DNA of 64,000 nt, from positions 13,584,194-13,648,193 of the forward strand of contig NC_052405.1 in NCBI RefSeq assembly GCF_009389715.1. Reading direction: 5' to 3'. Of this stretch, positions 10,793 to 23,425 are shown piece after piece. A program made the position numbers and the translations under genes. The DNA is from Phoenix dactylifera. Its lineage: Eukaryota > Streptophyta > Magnoliopsida > Arecales > Arecaceae. The notes beneath the pieces were generated by a model that saw nothing but the letters and a program-made list of their open reading frames with translations, made no database searches and had not been told where the DNA came from. The stretch's first letter is position 1. Each line of letters begins with the position of its first letter.

Positions 10793-11062
10793 TTGAGCCT
10801 CCTAGCATGTAAGGTTATTTTAGAATTGTCAATGCACTTGTCATACCTTATAGTTACAATTATTTTGTGTATGCAATGTGATGCAGCAAAGGGTACAACC
10901 AATAGGTACTATGACCAGCTAGACCATGCCAAGCGTTGGAGGAGTCAGCTGAAAGTTTTCCAGTTTCATACTTGTCAGCTAGCTAAAGTCGAGAAACAAA
11001 ATATGGAATTTTATAACCCTCTGCCTGTGCCACATATGCCAATCAAAAGGAAGAGGAAGTAA
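10793..11062 (+). other. Unrecognised reading frame ending in KRKRK
   Basis: An 89-codon frame whose last 60 or so codons look protein-like (DAAKGTTNRYYDQ ... FYNPLPVPHMPIKRKRK, stop at 11060-11062). A TGCAG acceptor-like site precedes it near 10887. It sits directly after UPF2 U11, where the family sequence calls for U12, and is not part of UPF2. The duplicate at 44506-44775 is also open, but the copies are too alike for that to show selection. Part of it recurs inverted at 45099-45166. Origin unknown. Confidence 0.3.
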
Positions 11063-11078
11063 ACTGGAGCAAAGAGGT

Positions 11079-14000
11079 TGCACCCAATGAAGACGTCGGT
11101 GTTGAGCAACATGGCATGATGAGCTTTTCTCCTTAATTGCCTGAATAGAAGCTGTAGGAAGCACACCTTGTTCTACATAGGTTGTGATTTTTTATATCAT
11201 GAAATATATTTATGACCATTTTGTAGATGAGAATATTGCCTATTTACATTGAGTTTGTAATCATTTTTTCCAAGCTTTACACAGCAAGAAATAAACAAAT
11301 TATGCACTTCACAACCAATATTAAGCATTGCATTGATGTGATTTTCTATGGTCCTTTTGATTGTTCATTTGTAAATTAATTCAATAAACTACAGTTTCAC
11401 TTTTTAGGAGATGTTTAGTTTCCACGAAGACTCATTCTTGAAAAAAAAAAATACTAAGCCATCCCGTGGGAACGAGATCAGGCCCAACTCCTCGCCCTTC
11501 ATCCACTCGTATCCGCCCAACCAGCCATATAAACCCAACTAAATCGACACCAAGAGTCTCATTTGTAAACTAAATATAAGCTACTTTGGAATGTACCACT
11601 TTTCATGGTTAACCAAACATATAAAAACAACTTTCTCGGGCATCATGTTCTTGTTATTTATTTAACAATTCTATTAGTCTGTCATCTTAAAAGATCTTTT
11701 TCTCCATGCTCGGCGGGGAACCTCGGTAACTTCTTGAATGGGAAGGTAGCTTGTTTGAGAATATAGGTGATGTACCGATGAGCTTCCGATAACGAAAGAA
11801 AAGGCTGGCAGCGACCCACCCGCTTGAATGTAATTCATAATCATGATATTTTGTGATTTTGCAATGTATGCTTTTATCTGAAATGAAGTTTGGCTGCATG
11901 TTGTAAATTCAGAAAAATGACAAGATCATGCAACTGAGAGTTTATTTGAGTAGTATCATTCAAGCTCACAACCCCTTCCTTCATACACTTTCCTTCTTAG
12001 CTCTCTCTCTCTCTCTCTCTCCCCTTCACAATCCAGACATCCTAAAACAACCTTTTTAGTTTATTTTATTTGAAACAAGTAAGAGAAATGGAACGAGAAT
12101 GTATATATACGTGAAAACCTTCAATTTAGCATTACTATTCCTGTCAATCAATTATGCAATCTTGAGATATTTTGCTAGTGCAGTAATTCTAGGATAGCTC
12201 TAACAATCATAGTTTGGCTAAAAAGATTCAGAGTTATAGGATGATCACAGATTAGCAAGATCCTGTGATTTAGCAAGAGATTTTGCATACTTGAATAGAA
12301 GCTGCAGGAAACACCACCTAGTCCTACATAGGCTGGTGATTTCTTATGTCATGAAATATATATACGACAATTTTGAAGGTGAAAATATTGACGATTTATG
12401 TTGAGCTTGTAATTGTTTTCTCCAGAAGATAGAAGCAGTTTTACACTAAGAGAAATAAAGAAATTGTGCTTCACGACCAGCATTAAGCTTTGCATTGATG
12501 TGATTTTCTATGGTTCTTTTGGATTGTTTATTTGTAAATTGATTCAATAAATCACAATTTCAGTTTTTAGGGGAGGTTTTGAAAGGACAGGAGCGAAACC
12601 GTTGAAAGCACTAAAAGTTTCCATGAAAAGGAAACCAATGAAAAGCTATTTTTTTCAGGAACTAGAGTTTTGAGTCAAGTCTGCCGTACCGATCGGTACG
12701 GATCGGCACGAGCCGGTATGTTCCGTACCGGTACCGGATGGGCCGGTACGTACCGACTCGGTTCCGGCCCGTACCGACCGGTATCGGCCCATGCCGACCT
12801 CAATTTTTTTTTGGCTTTTGGCCTAAACCAGCTGAACCGGTACAGTATCGATTCGGTTCGGTATGGTACTGGTACCGTACCGGTACCGGTGCCCACCGGT
12901 ACGTCGGTACGGTTGGTACAACAAACCTTTTGTTATAATTGTGCTTAACCTTTTGATATATTTTCTGTAAATCAGCAACCTGACAAGCTTAATAGTATCA
13001 AAAATAAGGTGTGCACTTCGTTGATCTCTTTCTTCAACAATATATTCAGTTTTTTTTCACAGTTTAACTTCTCAGTTCTTGAATTACTATTTAAGATGCA
13101 TTTGTGTATGCAAGAATGTAGGATTTAATATGCATTTCTAGCAAACTACACATCACCATGGAAATTCTTCTTGTGGTTCAAGGGGATACGGAAAATCCAT
13201 CACCGATCACACTATTCTTTAGATTAAGGATGGTCCTGAACTTTTTCCTTTCAAAACACATTTATGTGTAGTGGAAAGGGATGGATTGTGTCTTGCTAAC
13301 CACAGTTATGGGAGCATAATGACACGGAGAAGAAGTTTCCTAATGTTATGGTGGTTTATAAATCTCAATTAATGAGAGCAATATAATGTGAAATGGGCTA
13401 GATTCATCTGGTGGGAAAGGAGTTTCATCATGGCACGTAATCCCTTATGCTAGGTGCTTGAGCTTATCATTTAATTCCTCCATGATATTCATCAAGATCT
13501 CAACATCTCCTGTCAATGTTCGCTACAAATTCTAAAAATTCTTGCCAAGGATTGTTTAGATAATCAATCTATCTATTAACAAAAGTTCACTTTGATACTA
13601 AATTGATGAAGGGAAAGGATTCAGGCTTTGTCATCTGTTGAGATTTTGCTACCCAAATTTGTTATAGGTATTACATTAGGGTGAAGGAGCAATAGTTGTG
13701 AAGGGAGAAGTAATTTAAACCTATGTAGTGCAACCTTGGATGACAATCTACAATAGAAACATTATCCAATATAACTATTTATGTTGTTGAGAAAGAAACA
13801 ACAAATCAGGAATGATATCAGCTAGTATGTTCCAATCTTTGTCCAAAAGGTGCAATCCTTGGCCCAAATAAAAGCAAAGACAGTGAAGCATTGAGATCTA
13901 AAATGAAAAGAGTAAGCTTGATTTTTTAAAAAATATATATATACTACAAAGCAATACAATTACAACATTTTTCTGCCTCTTTATAGCGCAAGACAACACC

Positions 14001-14939
14001 ATTAGGGTAAAGTAGGCTTCATACGAGAAAGAGCACCCTTTCATTATAACTGTGACCTAACTAGAAAAGTTTGTAAGGATCATAATGAAATATTTCTCTA
14101 ATGGAAGCTATTCATTGCAAGTGCAGCAATATCGATACCAGGTATGATACCAGTATCGGTTCGAGATGTGATGATATACACTCCGTATCGAAACAATCCT
14201 TTAACCATTTTTCTTAGTTTTCATCTCAATACCTAGGCACAGATCACTAATACGTAGCCGACCTAGGTGTTGGGTTCGAGGTATGACAAATATTTAAATA
14301 TAATACTTTATTTTAATAAATAGTTTAAAGCAACCAATTTATTTAGCAAACTACCTAGATCACAGTTCACTTCAAACTTATTTTAAATGGTGTTGGCCTT
14401 AGGACGTTTTGTTGCCCCCTTCTTTACTATGGTTATTGGGCACCCAAATCAATAGATCCAAGGGCTTGGTGATCAATTAGGAAGTCATAAGCTACTGTAA
14501 TCATAAAAATCAGGGTTGGGCTGCTCAGTGACTTAGTATTTGGTTTGTTGTTATATTGCCAAGCTTTGTGTTTCTAGTTTTGGGTACTTTTACAGTAGTT
14601 TGGCACTCGAAATATTATAGCATTCCATCTCATACTCTTAAGCATACTAAAGCCAGATTGAAATGGACAATATCAAAAAATTAGGAAGTATAATAGTTTA
14701 CACTGGATCCCATAAAAATCATTAACTGACAAATTCTAATCAACTGTTATGTTGTTTTTACAAGACAACTGCTTCTTTATATGGTTGTTCATTAATGCAG
14801 TGAGTCACGAGTGTTGAGGCACAAAGTTTGAGGTTTTTTCTTTTTCTTTTTTCTTTTTGATCTAAGGTGTTTTATGTGACTTGAAACGGCATTATTCCCT
14901 CTACAGGGTTTTTCTAGGGTAATATCATGCTCATTTCAA
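11079..14939 (+). repeat. Duplicated non-coding block B (truncated copy of block A)
   Basis: Matches 548-4966 with scattered substitutions and one deletion of about 0.5 kb near 11455-11470. Its left end joins the UPF2 intron sequence at TGCAC, shared by both parents of the junction. Its right end stops at TTTCAA, after which the sequence is unrelated to A. It contains no NAC coding sequence. Confidence 0.88.
12683..12927. repeat. CCGGTACGG-rich dispersed repeat (block B copy)
   Basis: The block B version of 2594-2898, about 60 bases shorter and partly rearranged. It is full of GGTACGTACCG, GGTACCGG and their reverse complements. Confidence 0.7.
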
Positions 14940-15860
14940 TAAACATAAATTGTATAATCACAAATTCCTTTGCAAATTATCCAAGTCTTTGTTTGTTCTT
15001 TTCGGAAAACACTTGTTCAAATTTAGGTCTGTATCTGGCCATTGTGGAGGGTTCTAATAATTCCATTTTGCTAAAAAAACCAGTTAAACTTAACAATAAA
15101 TTGCAATTAAACTAGATTCAAAAAACCAACTCTTTCCCATGACTATTAATAGCTTGCATAAGGGCTCCCCAACACATTCACATGCACATTGAAGGGGAGA
15201 GGGGGAGGTGTGTGCTATGACAAGGTAGGCCATGAATTTAAAGTTTAAAAAGCATCTATCCTATTCCATTTAGATAATTTTTGAGAGAGAGAGAGGAGAG
15301 ACATGGGAAAGTATTGCAAAGAGAGATGTCAAGAGAAGGCTGGTCATGAGGTTTTAGTTTAGAGAGCTCGATCTGAATTTCATTTTCATAATTTGAATCT
15401 CTATTTAGATGTTTTCGCTATCACTTTTAATCTTTTATTTTTAGAAATATTTTTTATTTTTTTAAAATATAAATATGTATTGTATAATCGATTATTATAA
15501 ACATAAATATAACTATGGAAGCAAAGATAATTGGGGGTAGTAGTGGAGGTTTTAGAAGAGTCAACATGATCACACACTTGCAAGGACACATGTTTGGTGA
15601 AGTTAGTTTTCTGTACAGCTGTAATAGAAGGCACACACACTTACCTCATGTTATTCTTTTAATGTACAACATAGAGTTAGCTTTTTTAATTGTAAATAAA
15701 TACACAGATGTAACTGAAAAAGAGCAGAATAAACCATTCTTTCATTTCCTTCCAACTTCGTGGCATTTCCTCTGCTCCTTCTCTATTCTCTGCTTGCGTT
15801 TCTTGGGGTGTTGATTGCAATGGAGCTGAAACTTTTCTTTTAACAAGAGGCAATAAAGAA
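14940..15860. other. Unassigned AT-rich stretch
   Basis: Sequence right of the block B break. A short GA-rich tract lies near 15283-15300. No gene or transposon terminus was recognised. Confidence 0.4.
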
Positions 15861-16125
15861 TATGATGATGTTGGTAGCGAGGTTGGTGGTACTATGGTAG
15901 AGATAGTGATGATAGTGCATAGTGGTGTTATGGAGGCGATGGGGGGTGGCGATAGTGTGATGATAATGGTGATAGCAAATATCAAGATGTGGTGGAAGCG
16001 ATGACACTAGTAAACAATAACGATGGAGGTAGTAGAGGTGCTATTGATGTAGTGGAGGCAATAATAATAGCAGCGATGGTGATAAACATGGCGATTGCTA
16101 CGACTGAAGCAATATTAGTGGTGAT
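15861..16125 (+). repeat. Cryptic GAT/GGT-rich low-complexity stretch
   Basis: Irregular repetition of GATGATGxTGG, GGTGGT, GTGATGATA and GCGATGG words over about 260 bases on the + strand. The open frames across it are a composition effect. Confidence 0.45.
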
Positions 16126-16447
16126 AGTAAAAAAATATTATTTTTTTTATTTTTTAGAAATAAATATATATATTTTTTGAAATAATAAAATAATTTTAAA
16201 AGTAAAAGAAAATAAACTAATGCAAACAAATATCCTTCATTGTTGATGATTTTTCATGGGTCTTGGAAACATTTATTGTTGTCATGGTATATTGGTATTC
16301 ATTAAAATATAATTTTTATATAAAAAATTCCAGGTTTTTATGCAAAATTCACAAAGTCAAGAAAACATAGACGAGAACTATTTCGGACCGGCTAGCCGCT
16401 AAACCCTACAACGGTCCAACTTTAAACCCTCCCCTCAACTCCTTCCC

Positions 16448-16451
<4 letters not shown>

Positions 16452-16478
<27 letters not shown>

Positions 16479-16479
16479 A
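16452..16479 (+). repeat. (CT)n tract directly before an ATG
   Basis: About 13 CT units end two bases before the ATG at 16480. CT tracts are common in plant 5' leaders, which agrees with 16480 being the start of the mS38-like gene. Confidence 0.6.
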
Positions 16480-16894
16480 ATGGCATCTCTTCTCCAAAAG
16501 CTCCTCAAAAGACTTCCCCCCAACCCTCCCCTTCGAATCCTCGCATCCTTTGCCAACCCCCAGCTCGCAAATCCCCCGCTCCATCCATCCCTTCTCCACG
16601 ACCCACTCCCCCGAACCAATCCGAGCCCGAACCCTTCTTCCTTCCCTTCTCTTCCCGATGGCTTCCGCCAATCCCTCCAATTTTACCCCGGCTTCCCCCA
16701 TTGTTTTGATTTGAATCCGGTCCCGATCCGGATTCGATCGATGCGATGAGGAGAGTGACAGCGATCCAGGGGTTGGTGAGGAGGGATGCGATCGCACGGT
16801 GTGGGCCGACAGTGTGAAGAAGAAAAGGAAGAGGAAGATGAACAAGCACAAGTACAAGAAGCTGCGGAAGAGACTTCGGCGCAAGAAATCTTGA
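16480..16894 (+). pseudogene. Mitochondrial ribosomal protein mS38 / AURKAIP1-COX24-like, frameshifted
   Basis: ATG at 16480 follows a CT-rich leader and opens MASLLQKLLKRLPPNPP, a Leu/Pro/Arg-rich start typical of a mitochondrial targeting peptide. That frame stops at TGA 16747-16749. Shifted by one base, the sequence from 16745 reads DEESDSDPGVGEEG, then TVWADSVKKKRKRKMNKHKYKK and a final RKRLRRKKS, stop at 16892-16894. This is the basic C-terminal motif of the mS38/COX24 family, a small protein of the mitochondrial small ribosomal subunit. The second frame has its own stop at 16712, so the shift lies between 16715 and 16746 in the GATCGATGCGATGAG run. Either the gene is broken or one base is wrong in the sequence. 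No intron fits the gap. Confidence 0.75.
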
Positions 16895-16989
16895 TCTGGT
16901 TGGAGCCCATGCTGTCATCGTTTTTTATTTCCTATTAAATGTTTTAATTTGGTCTAAATTTATAATCTTTTTGATAATTTATCGGCATA

Positions 16990-17075
16990 CGAAAGCTGAG
17001 GAAGGTAGTAAGGCTCCAGAAGTCTTGATGTGGTTAGAGCCCATGGCGTCTTTGTTTTCACTTATTTTTGGAATA
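16990..17075 (+). repeat. Partial tandem copy of the mS38-like gene tail
   Basis: AAGCTGAGGAAGG...AGAAGTCTTGATGTGG followed by TTAGAGCCCATGG resembles 16859-16940 at an offset of about 134 bases. It covers the last codons, the stop and the start of the 3' region. The coding sense is lost. Confidence 0.5.
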
Positions 17076-18145
17076 AATAATTTGGTCCAAGTTTGGATTT
17101 TTCTGTTAGATTATATGACATAAAAGGCTAAAGTTTCGATTTTGGGTCATTTTTGTCTTAGATATTTGATGCACCTTGTTAACGATGAGAATCTTATATG
17201 TCTGCATCCTCCTTATTGCCAAACTTTTGAAATAGATAACATATTGACCTACAATATTTAACCAAATCCTTTGAATATATCAAATATAACGCATGGGAAG
17301 TTCTACTTAATCTTCACCATTCTATTTTTATCATATCCATCTTAATCATTTATTACAGTCATGCAGCCAATATTTTCAAAACAACAGAAGTGAGCATTTT
17401 TTAAACTTTTCTCTCCATCTTATGAGTACTTTGGAATATTTATTGGCCTTTGATTTTGTTGAGGGCCTTGAATAATTCTTTGTTCCTACTAAAAGTGCAA
17501 GCTTATCCACTGCTTTACATTTAAGAATATATCTGCAAAACTGTGCAAAAAAAAAAAATCATCTAGAAATGTCTTACAGTATGAAACCTTTGCATACTGA
17601 AGATAGTTTAATGAATGACAAGTATATTATGATTGAGGTTTAGGGCTGACTTTTGTGTATGCCTCTTGTTTCACATTTTTCATTTTTGGCTTGTTGTTTT
17701 CCTCATTGATATCAATGTCGCATTCCAGCATACACTTCTTTTTCTACAGCACCCTACAACATCCCGAGATTACCACACCGTAGGTTTTTGTATGTGAAAG
17801 GCCATATACTCTCTTTTTGCATAAATTTTCCCTCTTTTATCAGTTCCTTATATGTGGAACTAGCCTTAATAAGTGACCATCCTGAGAATAAGGGAAATTG
17901 TTTTGTTATTTATTTTTGTTTTTTATGGTCTTCTTTACATTATCATCTTCCATACTTTTATTTTAATTTATTTTTAATGTTTTAATGATTAGACAGCTTA
18001 GAAATTATTGCTATACTAGTCACCTATCATTGGGTGTTTCTGTAGTTTAAATTCGCAGTCAATAACCTAATTAACCAAACTAACTGGGTTTCTCACAAAA
18101 TATCATATAATTCTATATCATTTGAACCTAATGTGATATAGAACA
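17076..18145. other. Unassigned AT-rich stretch
   Basis: No gene, repeat array or transposon end recognised. Short open frames are of random-looking composition. Confidence 0.35.
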
Positions 18146-18149
18146 GTTC

Positions 18150-20130
18150 ATGGGAAAGGAGAAGTTCAAGGTTTCGGGCTTTAGAATTCTAGAACTAAAC
18201 CTATAGTTGGCTGGACTTTCTATTCAGATCTGGGTTTTGAGAAAAGGTGAACTACAAGCAAGGTTTCCTAGTCGAAAATATGCAATAGTGTTTTACAATT
18301 TTACATGTTTCTGGATGTAAGGATGGAATAGATGCTTGAGGAAAAAGATAGTTGGTGAGAAAGAAAGAAGGAAAAGAGTGAAGATCTGGACTCACATTGG
18401 GGTGTTGCTCCATGATTGAGCCTCACACTTGTGAGAAGGAAAGATAATGGAGAAAGAGAATATATGGTTACCTGGAACTCATTGGAGGGCCCAGCATGTG
18501 ACTTTGTATTATAGAAAGCAGAACTCAAATGACAAATGGCTCTTCTACCAAAGAAAAAAGGGCTTCTAACATTAAACAAGACTACATTATTATCATTATA
18601 TTAAATTCCCTAAGGGGGCTTGACTGTTCATAAATGACCTAAAAATGGCTTATGACCAAAATGCCTCTCCACTTATAATCGAATTACAAGTTAGTCACTA
18701 TTTCATGCCCATATAACTCATGGACCTAGTAAACATAAATATAAAATAGCCTCTGCTATGTGCAGGAGTGCATGATCTAATGATTAAGCAAAATAGTACA
18801 AAATAATAGAAAAACAACATGAATTCAAGTACTCTCTCAAACAGTAAAGCCAGGACCACTAACTCTCAGGTCTATTAATTAGCTAATACTTGATTGCCTC
18901 AACCAAATTACTTGATCCTTGACTCTCTTGGTCCACAGGTTCCTACAAAATCAACTTAGTGACTGCATCATGCATGCTTGCTATCCTGGATTATCTAATG
19001 TTCAAGATCTTCCTAATGTTCTCTTCCTTATGAAATATGATAATAAATTCCTCAACATATCCTTTTGAAGCTCCAAGTTCTTCTCTAGTGGCTGCCTATA
19101 CACCTTTCACTGTGCTATTTCTTCTTGTTGAAATCAATGTCCTTTGACACACTGTAACTAAGGATCTTAAAAGATAATATTCTTCAATATTGAAGAGAAT
19201 ATGCATCAGAAAGTAAGCACTTCTTTTGTGTAAGCATTGTTTACCTCTAAATTTGTAGCTTCTTTATCCACAAGTGCACTTCATGAGCAACTTATTCTTC
19301 AATCCTGGGGCTATCATATGCAGCTACTTCAGTTTGCGGTGGATACTGTGGCATGTCATCCTTGACTATCTAAACACAAAGGATGATGATAGGATCATAA
19401 ATAGCTTTTTCGATATTCTATCTTCAATATTTTTGAGAGAATTCTGATCTTCAATATCATTCTGGATATCTTGTTTGTTGGCAAAACTTTGGGGAGCTTT
19501 TTTCAGCTCCTCTTTCAATTCTTATGCTACAATGCACTCTTTGCTAGACTCTTAGTTTTGCATTATGAGAATCCATTGGAAGTTGTAGATGATGCCATCT
19601 TCTTTAGCATGCTATTTTCACATGTTTGACTAGGCTCTTGGGTAGTAGGTGCTTCAATGCTTTAGATATAATGTGCATCTGAGAGTCTTTGGCTTGAAGA
19701 GGTTGTGACCTATTGCACTTTGACCTTGATCTATATTGATTGGTGTCTTGCATAGTGTCAAATAATACATCAAGCTGATTGCTATCATTGTCCACAATTA
19801 ATTACATTTTCTTGGTGTCGAAAGACTGTCCCTTTGATACCATGACTATCCTTCATGAGTGCATAGAGTGTTAACATAACTCTGATGCCAAAAAATGATC
19901 TTGTTTCGCCTAGGAGAAAGGGGTAATTTAAGGTTTTGGCTTCAGGATGCGAGGACTGAAATTATCGTTGACGGTAGTTTCTAATTTAATATGCATTTTC
20001 AATAAAGGTTAGCTACGAGTGGCGTCTCTTCAGGGGAAAAATGCAAGGGATATTGGGGTTTTACCAATGATTTGAGGATCTGAGGTTATCTAAAAAGAAA
20101 GAAAAAGTGCACCAAAATTATAAATGAGAT
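18150..20130 (-). mobile_element. Possible old non-autonomous LTR retrotransposon
   Basis: 18160-18430 and 19910-20180 can be aligned as diverged direct repeats; both run AAGGTTT.GG.CTT ... AAAGGT.A.CTAC ... GAAAA.ATGCAA. Just inside the right repeat, the minus strand reads TTTTTGGCATCAGAGTTATG and then CATGGTATCAAAGG. Both resemble the TGGTATCAGAGC primer-binding site for initiator tRNA-Met used by many plant LTR elements. No gag, protease or polymerase sequence is recognisable in between. A 63-codon minus frame at 19604-19795 follows the site but is unassigned. Repeat identity is low, so the call is tentative. Confidence 0.4.
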
Positions 20131-20457
20131 TAAATGGGAGAGGGAGAAAGGTATAAGGCCTGGCCTCACTCTGTTGGTCTTCACCTAGAGCTGGGAACGC
20201 TACCAGTGCATGATACACTAGTGCTGTTTGGGATAAATAACTATAGTCCTATTCAATTTCTTGTTCTGCAATTAATTTTACATAGTGAACTCAGAATTTA
20301 TAATTTGCATTTGTTCTTGTAAACCTCATAGGCTGATTGATATTCATCAGATATTCGGTACTAGTAATCTGCTATATGATCTTCAGCTGGTTTTCAAGAT
20401 CAGAACATGCAACTAACACATAACTGAACCTTATAAATATAATTTTTTGCTTTGCAG

Positions 20458-20545
20458 GAAAGTGCTGCACGTCTTGAGGAATATAAGAAATCAATTGATG
20501 GGAAACTTGCTCTCCGTCATAGTAATCTGAATCCTGAAAGGCCTG
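20458..20545 (+). CDS. UPF2: UPF2 exon U1 (N-terminal region)
   Basis: 88 bases between TTTGCAG and GGTAAC, reading ESAARLEEYKKSIDGKLALR and then HSNLNPERP. This closely matches the conserved 'AAR.EE.KKSI..K..LR..NLNPERP' stretch near the UPF2 N-terminus. It ends in phase 1. The initiator exon and the following exon were not found. Confidence 0.8.
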
Positions 20546-22800
20546 GTAACTATGTAGCGAAGCATGTCATCTTCATAATTTTTCTGTTGTTTTTTGACTG
20601 TATTCTGCTAGAAAGTTAGGGATTCAAGTTTAGGATTAGTTACTACTATTTCATGATTGTGTTAGATGTCAAAAAGTTACATGAGCCCTATTACCTTGAC
20701 ATTTAATAAAACTAAAACAAAATGATCGATGGACATCCAGACATCAGAATTTGCCCCTCCGCAAATGCAAGTGACATACCCAATAACATTTTTAGATGAG
20801 GAGATGCAATATTTCATCACAAGTGATGGCATGCAAAAAATTGATAGGTATTTGGACTATATTATTTTTTTTTCCAATTCTGGTTGGGATACCCCAAAAT
20901 TATGAAGGGAATTGATCCTACTGGTCCTCACCTCATCAGCTGATAAGCAAACCATTCTTTGTGTTGTTACAAATTTTATTATTGATGCTGTCAGATGTCC
21001 CTATGCAAGAAAATATGGAGTTTTGGATTCACACAAAAATTAAGGTTTTCTTTTTGCATTCTAGTGAAATTGGTCTTCTTATGTGTGAAGTATGGAATTA
21101 AAAATCTGATACAAGATCCCTTGTCCATGTGCCTGAGTCCTGCACCCCCCCTCCAACCCACAAAAAAAAAAAGAAAAATCCAGCATCAGTTGGCTACATA
21201 CAATATATCCTGTTAGCAGTTTCAACCAAGACTCTGGTGTTGGCATGATATGCTTATGATGGTGGAATATAGTATGTCCACTTGGAATGCGCTGGTATGG
21301 AAAGTTATGCTAGCTTGCAGATTCACAACATGCATGCTTGGATAGGCTACTTTATTCATTTTGTTTTAAATAGATCAATTATATTGCTTTGTACTAGTGC
21401 TTAGACATGTTTTAGACAAATAAATATAGTCTTAATTAGTCCGTAGAAATTGAGAATCATTAATCATCTCACATATCTATACATACTGGGATTTAACATT
21501 TGCATTGCATGATTTGTCAAAGCTAACATTTGTGAACAGTTGTATACACCTATTACAATACAAATAAGCTCAAATCTATGATATAACAATATGAGTATAT
21601 GCAACTATTTTTACACGTTAATAGCAGACTTTTAGTGTTGTAAAAATATTGTCAGTACTATGGGAAGTTCATATTACTAATGGTACTAAGGAAAGCTTAT
21701 ATACCATGTCATACCAATTTATAATCTTTGGTCAAACTACATGCCGACTTTTATTGCTATTATGTTCAATTGTCGATCACAGTTTCAAATCCTATCAGAA
21801 AAGGTAGTTATGAAGTGATTCAGATCATTTTGCAAAGATACTAAAAAGTTGTTTAGATTGGGTATGGGTTAAAACAGGAAAATTCAGCATAAGGCTATAC
21901 TGCTATATACTAGCATGTACTGATGCGTATTGAAACAACACAAACTGATGCAAAGTCAATATGCATTTATACAGGTCAGCACACTTGATAGAGGTGTGCA
22001 CCCTTGTACCAGGTGGATAAACTGTCAGCACATATATGTTGTTGATATTGCATGAAAGGGAAGGTGCTCTGAATGTTTATTACATCAATGTATGGCTGCA
22101 AAATCAGATTGAAAAAGCAATTATATAGTGATTGACATTTCATCAGCCACAACTCGCAAACATTTGCGGTTGGAGAGAATTTTGAGAACTTGCTAGAAGA
22201 CTTTCCGGTCTGTAGATAAATTAGTGGATATTCTTTGGACTTTCCAGGTATTGGGTTATGGTGTTTACAAATGGTTACCTAATTTTGCTGTCCTTAGGTA
22301 CTGTTCATCTTTGGAATGATTTTTTTCTTTTTTGGGGTCTCGGATAGCCTCCTCATTTAACTCTCGTTCTTTTCTGGATACTAGACTACTCAATTACTTT
22401 GTACACTGAGTGGTTGATGAAAGGTTTCAGAAACTATTGCCCCTTGGCTGGGCCCATCAAATTTATGTTACAGGAATTCTCTGTTTCCTTCAAAAAATTC
22501 AGTGAAAAATAGAAAAAATATTAGAGATGGAAACATGCCAAGGGGAAAAGTTGTATTATTTGGAATGATGGAAGCATGCCAAGGGGAAAAAGTTGTATTA
22601 TTTGGAATGATTGAATGTACGATTCCAATGTTTTTAGACAGAAAGTCTTGAACTGACAATATTTAAGGATAAGGTTATATCTAAACCAGCAAAAAATGCT
22701 AAATAATTGTGTCACACATCACTTTGCAGTCTATGTTATTCGACTGCTTGATAATGATCTAAAACTACAGAGATGTAATGATGTATAATTGTTGACTTGA
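20546..22800. other. UPF2 intron sequence, nothing recognised
   Basis: AT-rich. A short inner duplication of ATGCCAAGGGGAAAA lies at about 22535 and 22575. The expected second coding exon of UPF2 was searched for by eye and not found. Confidence 0.35.
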
Positions 22801-22803
22801 TGT

Positions 22804-23075
22804 TAGGGATGGCAACGGGTTGGATAGGCAATTACCTGTACTTGCCCTGTACTTGCCTCGAGGCCGGGTGGGTAGAGTTAGAAGGGGCAGATTGGAGGAT
22901 TAGGTTGGGTAAAGCTGTAAAAATCAATATTTTTTGCATACAAATCATTTTTTTTGCCTCGTTAGGGGATTTCTGAAGAGTGATATATATCTGGGTCGGG
23001 CACGGGGCGGGTTTTGCCATTACTCATACCCGCCTTGGATCCATAGCGGGTCGGGTAGAGGCTAGAGTAAAAATA
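22804..23075. mobile_element. hAT-like non-autonomous element fragment
   Basis: The stretch begins TAGGGATGGCAACGGGT, and further in has GGGGCGGGTTTTGCCAT and then ACCCGCC...AGCGGGTCGGGTAG. Many plant hAT-type miniature elements end in GGGATGGCAA with GC-rich GGGTCGGG near both ends. The right end (TTGCCATTACTCA) is a poor inverse of the left, and the outer limit is uncertain. Confidence 0.4.
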
Positions 23076-23269
23076 TACGGCTTAGAAAAGAAATGATTTT
23101 TAAGGGGGGCTTAACTTAGTTTGGTTGGGCTTTAAAAACCATTTCACCCCGATTCTATCTTCTACTGTTAGAAAAGTGCTAGAGTTAGACATCAAGGATA
23201 GGCAAGGGAGAGAGTGCAGGCATCTTGCAACCCAACAGAGAGCAAAACTTGTTTGCAAGGTTTGCCATC

Positions 23270-23425
23270 TTTGGTAGCGGATCTCGTACCGTTGCCATCA
23301 TGGTATAGTGACAGTATCTTGGTAAGGGGTAGGTTCAGCTTACTAATATTCAATACACCTCTCATACCGCGTACCGGTAGGTATACACCAGTATTGACCC
23401 CTACGGCATACCATACTTGGTTGAG
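23270..23425. repeat. CCGGTACGG-family trace
   Basis: Decayed words of the family: TCTCGTACCGTTGCC, ATACCGCGTACCGGTAGG, ACCAGTATTGACCCC and TACGGCATACC. Confidence 0.4.

Larger units (their letters stand above)
5694..11083 (+). repeat. 5.4-kb duplicated UPF2 intron/exon block (partner 39387-44798)
   Basis: Similarity to 39387-44798 starts abruptly at TCCTATTGGTAGATC (about 5694 and 39387) and ends at the shared TTGCAC (11078-11083 and about 44793-44798). By eye there are a few differences per hundred bases, plus some larger indels. For example, about 40 bases near 40890-40930 and part of the right arm near 41095-41130 are missing here. The block includes U10, U11, two fold-back elements and the reading frame ending in KRKRK. 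Confidence 0.9.

Noticed and set aside
16422-16918. Minus-strand frames of up to 137 codons opposite the mS38-like gene
   Set aside because: Shadows of the + strand coding composition and of the CT tract.
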